A stretch of 64,000 nt of DNA from Capitella teleta (GCA_000328365.1 KB308242.1:148942-212941), one strand, 5' to 3'; positions 26,464-38,854 are shown, counted from the stretch's first letter. The notes: generated by a model from the sequence alone, not told the origin. Numbers and translations are program-made.

Positions 26464-29400
26464 CTGAAGGAGACTCAATTATTAACGAAAGACACAAATG
26501 AAGTAATTGTACCTTTGGGTTTCTCTTCTTTGGGTTTTGGTGATTTGGGTTTCCTGGTGATTGGAATAGCGTGGTGTTCTAAGGAGGAAAATGCGAACGG
26601 AATTGATGAGTTTGTCATGAATGGATGGGAATATCAAAGCACAAAATAGATATCAATTGATATCTCTGCTGGTGCACAATGCATGCAAGTGGAGGTGGAA
26701 ACAAGAGTGCAAAATAAACGTGCCACATGCAAAAAAATGATAAAACAAAGTCAAGCGAGTGAACAAAACTTAAAAAATGTATGGTTTGAAGCAAAATGGG
26801 TTCATATATGCAGAGATGACAAAAAGTAGAGGGTCTTCTGGAAACAATGCAGAGGATGAAGCGAAATGCCTTTTCAGGAGAAGCTTTCAGAGAGAAGAAA
26901 GTTTACCCTCTGGAATAGGACTGGTGCCCATGTCACAAAACGTCTTTGAGTCATCAACTGTGTTCATTTCAGCTGAGCCAAAAAACACATCAATTTTTCT
27001 GAAAATTCAAGTCTGATCTTACCATTGACAACATTTGGTCTGACCATGACGGCTTTCTCTGCCAGTTCTGATAGAGTCAAAGGACTTAAGTACGAGAAAA
27101 AGAGGTAAAAATCCAGCCTACCAATTAAGGGACTTGTGGATACATCATGGTGAGACATGCACAGGTCTGATTTAGCAGCCACTGACAATGAAATAGCTAA
27201 TCACAAATATAATTTAAAAATTCTTATCAGCTAGAGAAAATTGCAATGAAAAAGGCTGTGAAAAACGTATTTCAAATACCAAAATTGATCTTCAAAAATG
27301 TATGATCTCAAAAAGATGTGCTTAACAGAGTGAAATTGTGCGTTATAGAGAATACTGTATGACGAACAAACAAAAATGGCTGAACTGAAAGGAAACGTCG
27401 AGAGACACATCATATACAAGCAAATGGGGAAGTGTATGCTCCAATGCAAAATAGCATCGAATTCTAATGATTACAATAACAGGGAGTCATTGAAAATTAA
27501 CAGGCAGCAGCTAGGGTTGCATGACTACTAATTAGGACCACGATTCATAAGATCCTAAGAACGGGAATTAATTTGGCACCATCTCACCATGACCGCTATT
27601 TGGAACAGGAATAAGAGCTCTGGCATCCCTTGAATAACCTTCAAAATAATAATTTCAGCAATAAAAGTGATGTTTTTTTTTCTTAAAATGGCAAAATTCT
27701 GAATGCTTGAAAAATAGAAAATAAAATGAGAATAGAACATTGAGCGCAACATACTAAGAGTACCACATAGACTCAACAATCCATGCAAAAGTTGTGCAAT
27801 TGAAGACACTGAACCCTAAATCATTGTGCATTGATAAACTCTTGACCGACAGAAGAATTAAGGAGGAGGAGGAGGAAGGGAGAGAGCGCTCACCACTGTA
27901 GGTGGGACTAGCGGGGTTAGATTCGGAGGAAGACGAAAACTCAGAGTCATAATCTCCATCATCTGCAGAACAACAACAACATGGGAGCCCAAACAACAAC
28001 AACAAATGTTAGTCATGTTGAACTGCTGAGTTCTAAAGGGATCGTGTGTTTGCCATTTCACATCATTCAATGCATGCACTGACCTTCAGGAATCCAACTG
28101 TCGTCATCATCAAGGCCATCTGCATGAGAGAAAAGTTATGTACACACAATTAACACACAGTTAATGTCATGTAAGTCACTAGAAGTAACTACAGGTTACA
28201 CAGAACTCAACTATATGAGGCCAAATCTGAGTAGATTTAGGAAAACCAAAATTATAAAATACTAAATCAATCAACAATTCATGTATACATATAAACAACC
28301 GCTCTGCTCTTTTGTCCAGAAACGAACACAAAACTATTTGAAATAACAGAGAATGAATCGGTAGTCACTCATAGTATTTTGTTAAAATAGACTAATAGTG
28401 TACATGTAATTATGTACCCATAAAATAGACCAAAAATAACAAACAAACTTAAAGCAAGAGTCAATATCCGCAAACCTTTTCTTTGCTAAAAGAAATCAGT
28501 GAATATAATGGGACCGACAAAGAACACTGCACTCAGTTGGCATGAAGTCAATATTTGTCGCATGGTAAGTATACCCCTCACACGTACTCAGCTACCCGTC
28601 CCAACAGACATACAATCGAGATATTCGCTCGTGTATTTCATAGAGATCTCAAGTGTTTTAGGCAAATCAGTGCCAACAAAATATTATTTTTGACATCAAT
28701 GGTGTCTAACTCTGTATAAGATAGTTGCATTCCTCATTAACTGAGTTCTATTTAATAAGACTAAACATCACTAATGGTTAATGACTCAGTCCATTTAATT
28801 TGGGATACAGGATAAAGTAATCAGAAAAGCATATGAGGCATCTTTGAAACACTCTGCTGATTGTATGTATCGTTCCTCATTCTTGCTTTTTGAATCTCAC
28901 AACGTACATGATTCCCCCAAATACTCACCTGCCTCCAATCTCTGCTTGAGGCTCACTTCTCTCATTGCCTTTGATTCTTTCTTTTTTTTCATGTATTCAA
29001 GGGCAGAATGTTTCTGTTGGCATCATGAGCCAATGCAGCCTATATTGTCTTTGTTTACTTTGTTTACTTACTTTGTTCAATTGATACTGGAGAATATCAA
29101 GATTAATAGATTGGTGAAAGCACTCGGAAGATTGAAATTAGGGTGCAAATTGAATATAAATAGGGTGCATTTGGCGGAGCAAGGCAGGGTGGGGGAGGAG
29201 GAGGGGGTGGGGAGGGTGAGGAGGAGGAGATGAGTTCATGAGCATGAACAAGGGACAGGCTCATGAACATCTAGGCATGCAAAAGGCAAAACAATAAATA
29301 ATTAACAGAAGCACTTTATTGATGGTTAGGAAATCAACAAAAAGTAAAATGATTAAAACGAAAATAATAAGGGAATAAAACAAAGAAACAAGAAACTTAA

Positions 29401-32400
29401 ACGAAGAAATTAACATAATGATTAGGAAAATTAAATAAAACGAGAAAAGTTGAAATAGGAGATTGTTAAATAAGAAACATGCAGGCAATTGCATTGGATA
29501 AGAAAGAGTGATAACAAATGAGTAACACATGCCATTAGTTAACTGCGACAATGTTAACAAGAAAACCTACCTCTTCAGCCAATTCATTGAGCACTCAGAG
29601 GCTTTACTAGACCAGACCTGACTTCAAATATGTGTACTCTCTCAACGTACCTTTGGACTTGCGCCTTGCCCGTTTAGCTGAACGCCTATTGTTTATATCA
29701 ACCCTGTGATGGTAACTATCAACAGACGTCGCTCTATGAGAGGCCGATTTTGAATTTCGATAAGAGTCACAGGAACGACCTCTTCGATTACGTGACTTAG
29801 CAGAACCGTATATGCTTTCCAGGGTTTTTTCTTTCTCATAACGTGAGACTAGTGAGCGTCCACTTGATGCACTGCAAGCAGAGTGCTGCCTTTCCTCGTT
29901 ATCTCGCTCACTGTAGTAGTTCTGCTTCTGCTCAACAGGCGCAGGAGTCCGAGGTTTAACTTTACCTGACACCTTGAGAACTCGCTCAATTTTCTTGTCA
30001 TCGATTCCAGCGTCCAGCCACCTAAGATGAGAGAGAATGTGCGTCACAAATCATGTGATTAATTGTGACAAATTCACACCACAAAAGTGAGGGTTAAACC
30101 GCTGAACAAAACCAAACAACGTAAACTTACTTGTTGCAAGGGAAGATGTACTCTTCAGATGCTCGCTCAGTTTCCTTGACGACCACTTTCTCACAAAACC
30201 ATCCCTCTCCTGATCCCTCTCCATCATGTGAGATCACGCAGCGTGTCAGGCGACCGAGCGACACAGCTTCCAACTCAAAGCGATCGCACTGAAGCCCAGA
30301 AGGAATGAACACCATGCAAGGCATAGTGCACCACTGACCTGGCCCTCAAGGAATTTGTTCTCCTGATCAGAACGCAGCAAAAATCGTCGCCCGGTGTCAC
30401 CTCTCTCCCCAAACAGCACGATGCACACATTCGCCTCTGTGTCTGCACTTGGCTGGCTGCCAGTGTAAACGTACACTTGGTAATGCACAACTGAGAAAAT
30501 TGAGCAATAAACACGACATTTGATGCAAAGCTTGAGTGAACAACTGACCAGGGATTGTTCGTTTCTTTGGTCTGACCGCTGGAAGTTCCCTCATGATATC
30601 TCCATCATCATGCAGTTCTGACATCCATCGATTGAATTTGAAGCGGAGAGTTTCTCTTGACTTCATAGCTTGCATCTTGACCTGAAGCATAAAACAAATG
30701 GCTCAAGATTCCAATCGGAATGCTGCTCCACTGACCTCCTTCACTTTCCAAGATGGCTTCCTCTTACGACTGGCCGCCTGTAGCTCCATTCGAATCTTGT
30801 AAATCGTCCCAACGCTCTCTAAATTGACTTTGAATTCATCTACGTTCCCTGCCCTGAAAAGTTCACTGTCCTTGGCTTTGCCCAGAATGATGCGTCCTGA
30901 GCTTCCCTGGTCTCCGTATACCACAACTGCTACATCAGCGTTTTCTGCAGATTCAGCGCTTGTGACCCACAACTTCCATTCGCCATCTGAAGCAATTGAC
31001 TGAAAGAAATCAGCTGACCTTGAGTGACCCCTACCTTCATAGAACGATTCAGCTGAGGATAAAGTGGAAGAAGCAGAGCGAATGGGAGATCGCTTCCTCG
31101 GTTGTGGAGTCACTGGGGAGGGTGACCTCCGTCTGACCTTACGTGGAGTTTTCTTTTCTGGTTCTGGTGTGACAGATCTGCCAACTGCAAAAATCATCAT
31201 GAGAGGTAAAAAGAAACAGAAAGGTTGCACTCACAGTGGATGACCTCAGGAAAGAGGCGCACGTTTTTGTCGCCTGTGTTGACAGTGGGACGAATCTTTC
31301 CCTCCGGACTCATCCCAACAAAGATTCCACGACTGGAGACAGACTCAAGGGTGAGGTAGCCTTTCTCTTTCACACGATCGACATGGAAGTGACAGTATGT
31401 GCCACCTTTACCCTACAAAAATGCGTTAGAAACAGTAGCAACAAAACTGAATCTTTACATTGACGTCAACTTGTCCGTCTTTTATTCGGAGGAATTGCCG
31501 GGGGTACGCCATGCTTTCAAACATGCGCACACCGCCACGATCCACTTTATGTACCCTGAAATGTGCCAACTTGTTGTTCCTGCCAGTTGCACTCAGTGAA
31601 TTGTCCTCATTAATATTCATGACTTGACCATGAGCAGCAGAAGAATGGAAGAGAATGATTCCTTCCTGCCTCAGTGTCCCCTACAGGTGAGCCAAAAAGC
31701 AAGACTCACAAAATTATTCCAGCTGAACTCTCACCTTGCAGTAGACATAGAATTGCTTTGACGGGTCAGTGGCTTGACCACGTGGATTGCCTGGCCGGCC
31801 ATTAGACAGAATAGCCAAGTGCTGACCAATGTATTTAGTGGATTCAAAGCAGACGCTCCTGTCCTCCTGAACCTTGATTTTGAATTCGCTGAAAGATCCG
31901 CCTTTTCCCTAGAAGGAAAAAATATGCATGCAAAGCAAGACACCTCTCAATCCTTATTACTTGTCCAAGCAATTTGTTGTTCTCAATTGCCAAATGGTAG
32001 TGGTGGTTTTTCTTGCTCTGGAAAACTTTTACAAGATCGCGTTTTGTGCTGTTGACAACAAAAACAGCGTCAGGGTCATGGTGATCGACCGTGCAGTCGA
32101 TGGAAGCATCCGGTCTGATTCTAAGCGGTCTTTGCGTCGACTGAGGGTAGAGGATAATCTGGTTTCCAGTTTGATATTTCCATCGTTCCGGCTCAAACTA
32201 CAAACACCAAGATAGACTCAAATGCAATCTAACTGCATCCAAAACCAACCATTTCCTTCTCAATGAGGTCACGATTGTATTCTTCAAGTGGTTTCAATTC
32301 CCTGACAATTTTCCCATCATCTTCTCCCTCATCCAGCCACCTGTGTTGAATGGGATATTCAATTTTGAAATGAGAGAAAAGTCAAATTCACCTTCGACAC

Positions 32401-34901
32401 AGAAAGACGGCTTCCTTGGTTGAGCTAACAGATTCCTTGATGATTATTTTATCTAGAAACCATCCAGACCCAACTCCAACCCCATCGTGACCCACAATCA
32501 CTCGCTGCAGTTGACCAAGGTGAACGGCCTCTAGGTGGAAGTGGTCACTCTGACGGGTGAAAAATAGGAATAAACGGAAACAGAAAAGCTATAACTCACC
32601 TGGCCCATGTGGAACTTCCTTAACGATGGATGGTAGAGTTGTCGCACACCTGTGTCTCCATATTTGCCATAAATGGTGACGTAAACATTGGCCTCAGTGC
32701 CTGCATTCCAAAGGTCACCCGTCACCACTTGAATGTCATAATCCATTACTAGAAAAATAACTCAAAAGCTCAGAGGTCAAGGTCACAAGAGGTCAAGTTA
32801 CCTGGTCGCACTGGTTCTCTATTGCGTATGACAGGGAGTTCTCTGCAAATCTCATGGTCATCTTCATCACGTGACATCCATCGTTGACAACGGAATTTGA
32901 GCTCTTCCCCGGTGTTGATGTCCTCCATTCGTACCTTAATTGACCAAAATTATCAATTAAGTAAACAAGGTAATGACTGCATTACCTCATCACAAAACCA
33001 TCCTGGGAACTCTCCACTGTTGTCATGTCCAATACGGATCTTGTAAATGTCTCCAATATTACCAGCACAGATCTGAATTGATCAAATACAGCCAAAATGA
33101 AGGAATAAAGTTTTGGTTCTCACGTCAAATTCATCAACACTTCCTGCTTGGAATGTTCCAATCTCACTGTCTCCAAACGTGAGAGGAAGTGGACCTGAGT
33201 TGCCTTTGTTGCCGTATACAGTGATTGAGACATGAGCTTGCGTTCCGGCTGATGGCAGCTCATTGGTCGTAACCCACACTTTCCACTCTCCTTCTGAAAT
33301 GAAAAAAATCCTGCTGTTCAAGTAAAACAAGAGAAAACTTCTTCTAAAGCTCCATAAACTACATCAATTTTAGGAATTCTAGAAAATTATGTTCCAAGGA
33401 TTTTTATGTCAAATGGTGGTCCAGCCTAAATAAATAAATAATTTGAGCTGCAATAATAGTGCTATACATATAGTATAATACATCTAATTCAACCAAAAAT
33501 AATCCAACAAGATACAGGAGGAGAGACCTGCATTAAGACTATTGGACCCTTAATTCATGATCCAATATCTCCCTATGTTATATTCTCTCTAGGCTTTGAT
33601 ATTGAAACTCCTTTTATACCAGCAAGTAACAGTAATTGTTGGGTACAAATATGTACGGTTTAGGAAAGAAAGAAAATTCATGCAAACATTTTTTGAAGGG
33701 TTGAACATTGAGGGTGTGGTGGAGAGAACATAAAACCGTTTTATGAAGATCAATGAATCAGAGAGAATAATGATTGCATGATCAAAGGCACATGTAAAGT
33801 GCTCCATCTGAACTCACCGTACAGAGTGTACCAAGGCCAGGGGTCTGTAAGCAACTCGTATGAATTTCATTTCAATTCAGAATGAGTTTCTCTGAAGCGT
33901 ACTTATTAATGAATCACTTACTTGGGTGACTTGAGGTATCTTTTTTCTCCCGATTCCTTTTGTGAGTCGGCTGCGCTTCAAATCGGCGTCTTTTCGGAAG
34001 AGGCGTCGGTTCTGACATGGCCGTCATTGGCTTGTACCGATCCCCTCCGGTCACGACGTATATATCTGGACCGTTGAAGATAGAAGAGAGGCTGTGCACC
34101 TGTGTAGAGCGCAGAGACCAGGCTTTAGTATTTAGTGTATCCTATTTGTGTTAAGTGTGGACTCACCGGTCGACCCTCGATTGTGTACAATTTGCGGATT
34201 TGCATCTGAAAGATCTGACACATGTCTTCTATAACTTGCTCAAATGACTGAGATGTCTTGCGGTTGAGCAGTATTGTGTGACGGACGTGAGGTTCGCCGT
34301 TCTTCAACACTGTGATCTTCTTAGGCACACGCGTGCCGTACAAATGCTCAGAATCCTGCGGCTGTTGTCCCCACGCTTTTTTGCGAGGTGGAGGTTTCTG
34401 GGTTTTCCCATCACGGTGCCTCAGATATCGGTTCAGCAGATGTTTAGAGCTCGGATGACCTTGTTGCCATGGAGTCCTTTTAGTAACGCGTGCAAGATCC
34501 ACACCACGTGCTTTATTCCTGTGTGTTGAGCAAATGTAATTCCCGGAATCCTCGAGATCTTCGAGGGAAGTGATCAGCGTGCGTCCATGTGGCGTGTAGA
34601 TGCTGCGTACCCCAAAGGGAAGGTCAGGAACCTTGTCGGTCAGTTCATTCTTCAGGATGTCTAAATCCCGGTAGCGTCGTTGATTGATGACCAGCTTCAG
34701 TGCTTTCTGGTGAACCTCTCCATCCTTGTAGAAGAAGCACATCTTAGTGCGTGGATTGTCATAGAGGTGCTGTCGAGTGGCCTGGTCGTCCATGCTAGTG
34801 CCTCCCACGTAGCTGTGTGGTTTGTAATCCGTGCCAGCTGAGTCTTCGCTGTCATCGGGATATCCGTTGGCCCCACGCGGAGTGTCAGCCATTGACGACA
34901 T
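14433..34901 (-). CDS. Giant DCX / PLAT / beta-trefoil protein, RP1- and LOXHD1-like
   Basis: Multi-exon gene of roughly 90 short exons, with most introns about 45-100 nt. It starts at the ATG at 34901 ([10 protein letters not shown]) and ends at the TAA at 14433-14435. My estimate for the product is about 4,000 residues. Order: two DCX domains; PLAT 1-2; two beta-trefoil-like modules; PLAT 3-4; a Ser/Arg-rich linker; small-exon linker; PLAT 5-26. The last coding exon (14433-14496) follows the CHN-WLD junction by the same phase-2 splice used in other type B repeats. In relatives, DCX domains bind microtubules and PLAT domains bind lipid or protein at membranes. RP1/RP1L1 act in the photoreceptor axoneme and LOXHD1 in hair-cell stereocilia. 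A ciliary or microtubule-membrane scaffold role is therefore inferred. A splice acceptor just before the ATG (34907) implies an upstream noncoding exon. It could alternatively be two genes that meet in the linker at 26.6-29.6 kb, but phase-matched exons across the linker argue for one. Confidence 0.85.
26513..28119 (-). other. Linker of small phase-symmetric exons in the giant gene
   Basis: Seven small exons can be placed by their splice sites: 28084-28119 (36 nt), 27894-27962 (69), 27588-27617 (30), 27122-27181 (60), 27023-27058 (36), 26907-26972 (66) and 26513-26578 (66). All are multiples of three and begin and end in phase 1. They encode acidic, Ser/Pro-rich or Lys/Pro-rich peptide (for example [38 protein letters not shown]). 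The exon at 27588 has a weak acceptor. Each could be skipped without breaking the frame, so an alternatively spliced spacer is likely. A further candidate with a strong donor lies at about 28929-29010. Confidence 0.65.
29653..30990 (-). other. PLAT pair 2 (A2 + B2) and Ser/Arg-rich linker
   Basis: A2 (about 30545-30988) begins [13 protein letters not shown] after a Ser/Pro/Arg-rich stretch at about 31030-31185 ([20 protein letters not shown]). B2 (about 29970-30495) is [19 protein letters not shown], then FPCNK, then [15 protein letters not shown]. It is followed by an unfolded linker rich in Ser, Arg and Tyr ([20 protein letters not shown]). That exon ends at 29653 at a strong donor (AAAG|GTACGT). 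Without splicing the frame would run to a stop near 29607, so an alternative short isoform ending here is conceivable. Confidence 0.8.
31257..32197 (-). other. Two tandem beta-trefoil-like modules in the giant gene
   Basis: Four exons (31961-32197, 31735-31908, 31460-31681 and 31257-31412, approximately) encode about 265 residues that are not PLAT. They form two related blocks of about 130 residues. Each block has short strands ending in G-K-G-G-S/T-F/Y ([27 protein letters not shown]), followed by a F/L-E-S motif and an L/F-x-x-x-x-G-K/R segment ([35 protein letters not shown]). That pattern, especially the last segment, recalls FGF/IL-1/fascin-type beta-trefoils, which bind glycans, proteins or actin. 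The fold is inferred from spacing and motif only. Confidence 0.6.
32250..33297 (-). other. PLAT pair 1 of the giant gene (A1 + B1)
   Basis: A1 spans about 32803-33297: GEWKVWVTT, then [16 protein letters not shown], then a [17 protein letters not shown] end. B1 spans about 32250-32750: [19 protein letters not shown], then YGDTGVRQL, then [15 protein letters not shown], then [14 protein letters not shown]. Each PLAT is spread over three or four exons. This pair is separated from the rest of the array by the trefoil-like modules. Confidence 0.9.
33926..34901 (-). other. Tandem doublecortin (DCX) domains of the giant gene
   Basis: Exon 1 (about 34167-34901) encodes DCX1 at about residues 50-130: [19 protein letters not shown], then [22 protein letters not shown]2 starts at about residue 190 with [19 protein letters not shown] and runs through [11 protein letters not shown]. 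The next exon (about 33926-34099) completes it with [19 protein letters not shown] and the terminal YKP typical of DCX domains. A basic linker (PLPKRRRFE) follows. A splice donor at about 34166 and acceptor at about 34099 join the two halves in frame. A tandem DCX pair at the extreme N-terminus is the arrangement of RP1 and RP1L1. A very small exon (about 33819-33840) bridges to PLAT 1. Confidence 0.9.
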
Positions 34902-37264
34902 TTCTGTAAGGCAAGAAATTGTGAAAACTAGGTGAACGAGTCCAAAAGAAGAGAGATCAATTCATCGATCAGCGGTCAGTCGAGCAAATATCACAAAGTC
35001 AACAACAAAGTCAACAACTGGACTCAAGCAGAATGTAACACAGCAGTCATTTAGCAACAGCTAGGGGTCAACAGAAACAGATTGGACAGCACTCGCCATT
35101 CCTTTCATGAGCCGATGGTCATCTCATGCATTCTCCATAATATGTTAATTCAACTGTACTGTTTCCAGATAATTGTCCATTTCATAATTCATTCACATCA
35201 ACTCATTGCAAAATACATAATTAATTACCACTCACTGATTTTGAACACAGGCATATATCATAGAAATGATAGATGCTGAAATTCATATATTAATCTGAAA
35301 AATGTATTTAATATGCAGGGCATAATATTACAGCTATGAGCTGATTACATAATAAATCTTAGACTGACTAGAACAGTAGAATGAGTACATACAAACCGGC
35401 ATATATACCGGTACATGTATATGTGATTCTTCATGCTTGACTTATTACAAGAGACTGGAGTGATATTGACAAAGTCAAATTGATGGCAACTTGCGATATA
35501 TGAGGATTGAGGAGTCAAAGACACTGGACTGTAAATAAGGCAGGAAAAAAAAAATCATAAATACGACGGACGGGAGGTGAACAGGCAACACCGAGAAACA
35601 ATGAATTATGGCCACTAGGTAATGCAAGAGTATTGATCCTACAAACACAATATTCGCAAGTGACAAACATTTGACGTGAGTCAGGACAACCAACAATGGT
35701 ACAACAATGGCACAATACAAAGTCTGAAACACAGCTCCACAGCTCAGAAGTTGGCATCCATGATGGATGAGCTAATACTATGGCTGATTCACAATTAAAA
35801 CTCAGTGAAAAAAACTTAGCATTTGATTAAATTAACTCACTTGCTGCGGTAGTTCTAAGGTGTTCTTCTGTCAGAACTAAGCCATCATGTGAGGACTTTC
35901 ATTCATTCCTGAAAGGCAAAATCCATCAATAAATTAACGGCCAAAATGAGGAAATTTTTCCACCTGGTCGAATAATCGCTTAATACATAGAAAAGCACTT
36001 GTGAGGAATCATGTCAACGCCCCAGGAACGCTCTTCTTCGCTGAATGCACAAACGGCTGATGGCAAACATCCATGCAATCAATATAACATCCATGAATCT
36101 CTCAACATGAGGTGATTGTAAGAAGTAGTTAGTGTTGCAGCCCCATACCCCCGCCCCCCCTCTTCATTTTATCCCGACAGCATCGTAAGCACCCCAGAGG
36201 CAAACAGTAAACACTGGTTGCTAGGCATCTCAACCACTCACAGTGTGCAAAAATAATTCATGTCACTAACGCAAGGAATATGCCACTTACAACCCCACAA
36301 TGCTGACGACAAGATTGCTTGCAGAACACAGGGAAACAGAAAAAGTAGAAAACGCTTTCCAACAAGAGAATTGCAATAATTTACTTTAATTAAATTAACT
36401 CAATTGAAATTGCTGAAGATGACTTTTTTTTCTTTTGAGTGTTTGAATAATGAAGCATTGAAAGCTAAGTTAAATAGAACGGAAGGTCACTTAGGTCAGG
36501 GAACTTCTTCTCTGAATGGCACAAGTGAACAGTGTTTACAAAACAGCTGAGATAACAGAGGCACGAATCAAGGAGTTCACTTCTATCAAGTTCTATGATA
36601 TAAAATAATGAAGTAAAATGTAAATATTTCATCCTTCCAGTTATCAACAAAAGATTATCTAAATTGTTGGCAAATGGCCAGAGATCTGCCATGCGCTCTG
36701 ACTTATGTGGAAAACATATGCAATATCTAGCTGTGCTCTATTAATTTTTATATTTTTATTTCATGAAAATATGAAAACAGTAAATTCGTAATATCATTTG
36801 TAATGGTATAATGTTTGCAGATTCCATCATTATGCACTGTCTTGAATTTGGATAAGGAAATATGGTATTCATGATTCATCATATAGGTATTATAGGAGAT
36901 GGAGAATTCGTTTTCAAAAAAAAAAGATGGTTTACATGATAGATATAAAGTTTCTGCAAGGCAACCGATGAATCAACATAAATATTAACTCTTGGTGTTG
37001 ATGAATAAATTTAATTCAATTCACAATAGAAGAATTAAAAATAATGTAGCAGTTTGGAGTCTGTGGCGAATGTGTAAACTAGTGTAGCCTTTTCATTATG
37101 TGTCGGTTTGGCACAGAAAAGTTGACTTTAACTGAAAAACTAATCATATTGGCAGCTTACAATCATAAGGAATAACCTTTACAAGGATAAATAAATACAT
37201 AGAAACTGAATTCGTGACTTCTTAAAAACAAGCAATTCACAGTATATAGTAGAAATGAAATATA
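34902..37264. other. 5' flank of the DCX-PLAT gene
   Basis: No coding gene seen. A good splice acceptor (CTTGCCTTACAG) just before the ATG at 34901 implies an upstream noncoding exon. One candidate is 35841-35908, with a preceding acceptor GCCTTTCAG and a following donor GTGAGT. AT-rich sequence fills the rest. The promoter is not recognised. Confidence 0.4.
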
Positions 37265-38734
37265 CTTTGAGGCAAAAGAAACGCATGGGTCTATAAATGC
37301 AATTATTCTTGGGTAGCTACATTTTGTGTGCTATGAAATGTTGTGAAATAAATATTTCAAACATGTTCAGCAACCTCATGTCTTCCACGTTCAAAAATCA
37401 GTTTGCATGTCTAGACAAACCCGAATTCCTGATAACCTTCATTTTGAGCCCTCACGTGAGCAGTAGACAATAGATACTCATGAAATGGACATGAAAACAT
37501 TCAGACATTGCAGATAAGTTCACTATGCGGCGCCTATCATCGCTTTAAAGAAAGCTATTCAGAAGGCTTCTGGATCGAGCAATGAAAGCAGGAACCGTTT
37601 CCCACCAAACGGGGTGTAATTTCTCGACATTTCGTTGCCTACCCCAGCAGCACATTGCCAAGATTGGTTCCACCATAGACCGACTTCGTACTGGATGACC
37701 AAAAGTGACAGCTAAGAGACATGATCGCCACATCCAAGACAGGTTTAAAACAGCCATTCCAACAATATGTGGAACAAGAGGAACCCACAACCGATTAATC
37801 TCTTCAATATCAGACCGACACCGGCTTCAAGAACAGAGATTAAGGTATCGGATCGCTTTCGGATCGCTTTCGGATTGCTTTCGGAGCTCCAATCCTGAAT
37901 GCTGAGAGACGTCATAGTTGTCTCCGGTGGACGCGATTGCGTCAGAAATGGATCATTATCAAACAGAGATGAAAAAGTGTCCTCTTCACAAACGAGAGCC
38001 AGAATTACCTGGATAGGTCAAACAGAAGACGGCGCATATGGAGAAGAAGAGAAGAACAGTTCCGAGATTGCTCCATCCAGGAGCAGGATAGTTGAGATGG
38101 AGCCAGCCGCATGGTGCGGAGAGCCATTTCAGACAACACAAAGACTCCCCTCTTAATGATTCAAGGGAACTTGATCGCAATACGATGCATCGCAGAGGTC
38201 CTGGAACCAACTGTCATCCCCTTCCTTCAAGGGCATCCTGAAATCCGGTTGTTTCAGCAAGATAACACACGGCCACATTCAGCTCACCAGAGACTTCTCG
38301 GAAGACAAGGAAGTCCCTACAGTGTCTTGGACGGCTTACTCGCCCGAACAGTCTCCAGTCGAACATCTTTGGGACCAACTACAGGCATCCACCTCCCACC
38401 GCCTCCCACCTCCTCGGAATTCCTGAAAACCGATTGCAGCTGCTCTCAAAGAATGGGGAAACATCCTTCAAGTCATAATCCGACGGCTTTGCAACAGCAT
38501 GCGCCAAAAATACACAAAAAGGAGTGGATGCAAGTGGTGGACACACCCGATATAGATCTTGCGAATTTCACTTTTGACCCCTTGTCCTTCTTTGAAGGTA
38601 AATTATAATTTAAAATCGGTTTGTTTCTGCTGAATTTCGGTCAACATCATTGCAAATGAAACACATCCAAAACCACATAAAAATTGAGTCTGTTCAATGC
38701 ATACAAAGTAAACTGCGTTTCGTTTGCCTCTGAG
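37265..38734 (+). mobile_element. Tc1-type DNA transposon, decayed
   Basis: Element of about 1.47 kb flanked by TA on both sides (37263-37264 and 38735-38736). Imperfect terminal inverted repeats read CTTTGAGGCAAAAGAAACGC on the left and CTCAGAGGCAAACGAAACGC on the right. Inside, on the plus strand, are pieces of a Tc1 transposase. The N-terminal helix-turn-helix region lies near 37540-37900 (RLLDRAMKAG, then HNRLISS, then RLQEQRLRYR). The DDE region lies near 38111-38608 (VIPFLQGHPEIRLFQQDN, RPHSAHQ). The pieces lie in different frames with internal stops, including a TGA near 37696, so no active transposase is encoded here. Confidence 0.88.
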
Positions 38735-38854
38735 TATAGAAATACAGGTAGCAAAACCTTCAAGGGGATTTCAACAATTTAACTCTTGATGCTTTTACTC
38801 ATTCAACATATTTTACACAATCAGTAGGATGGATTCTATAAATTTCTATTTAAT

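Noticed and set aside
36217-36229. X-box-like GTTGCTAGGCATC upstream of the DCX-PLAT gene
   Set aside because: One conserved base of the right half-site differs and it is over 1.3 kb from the start codon; too weak to annotate as a regulatory site.
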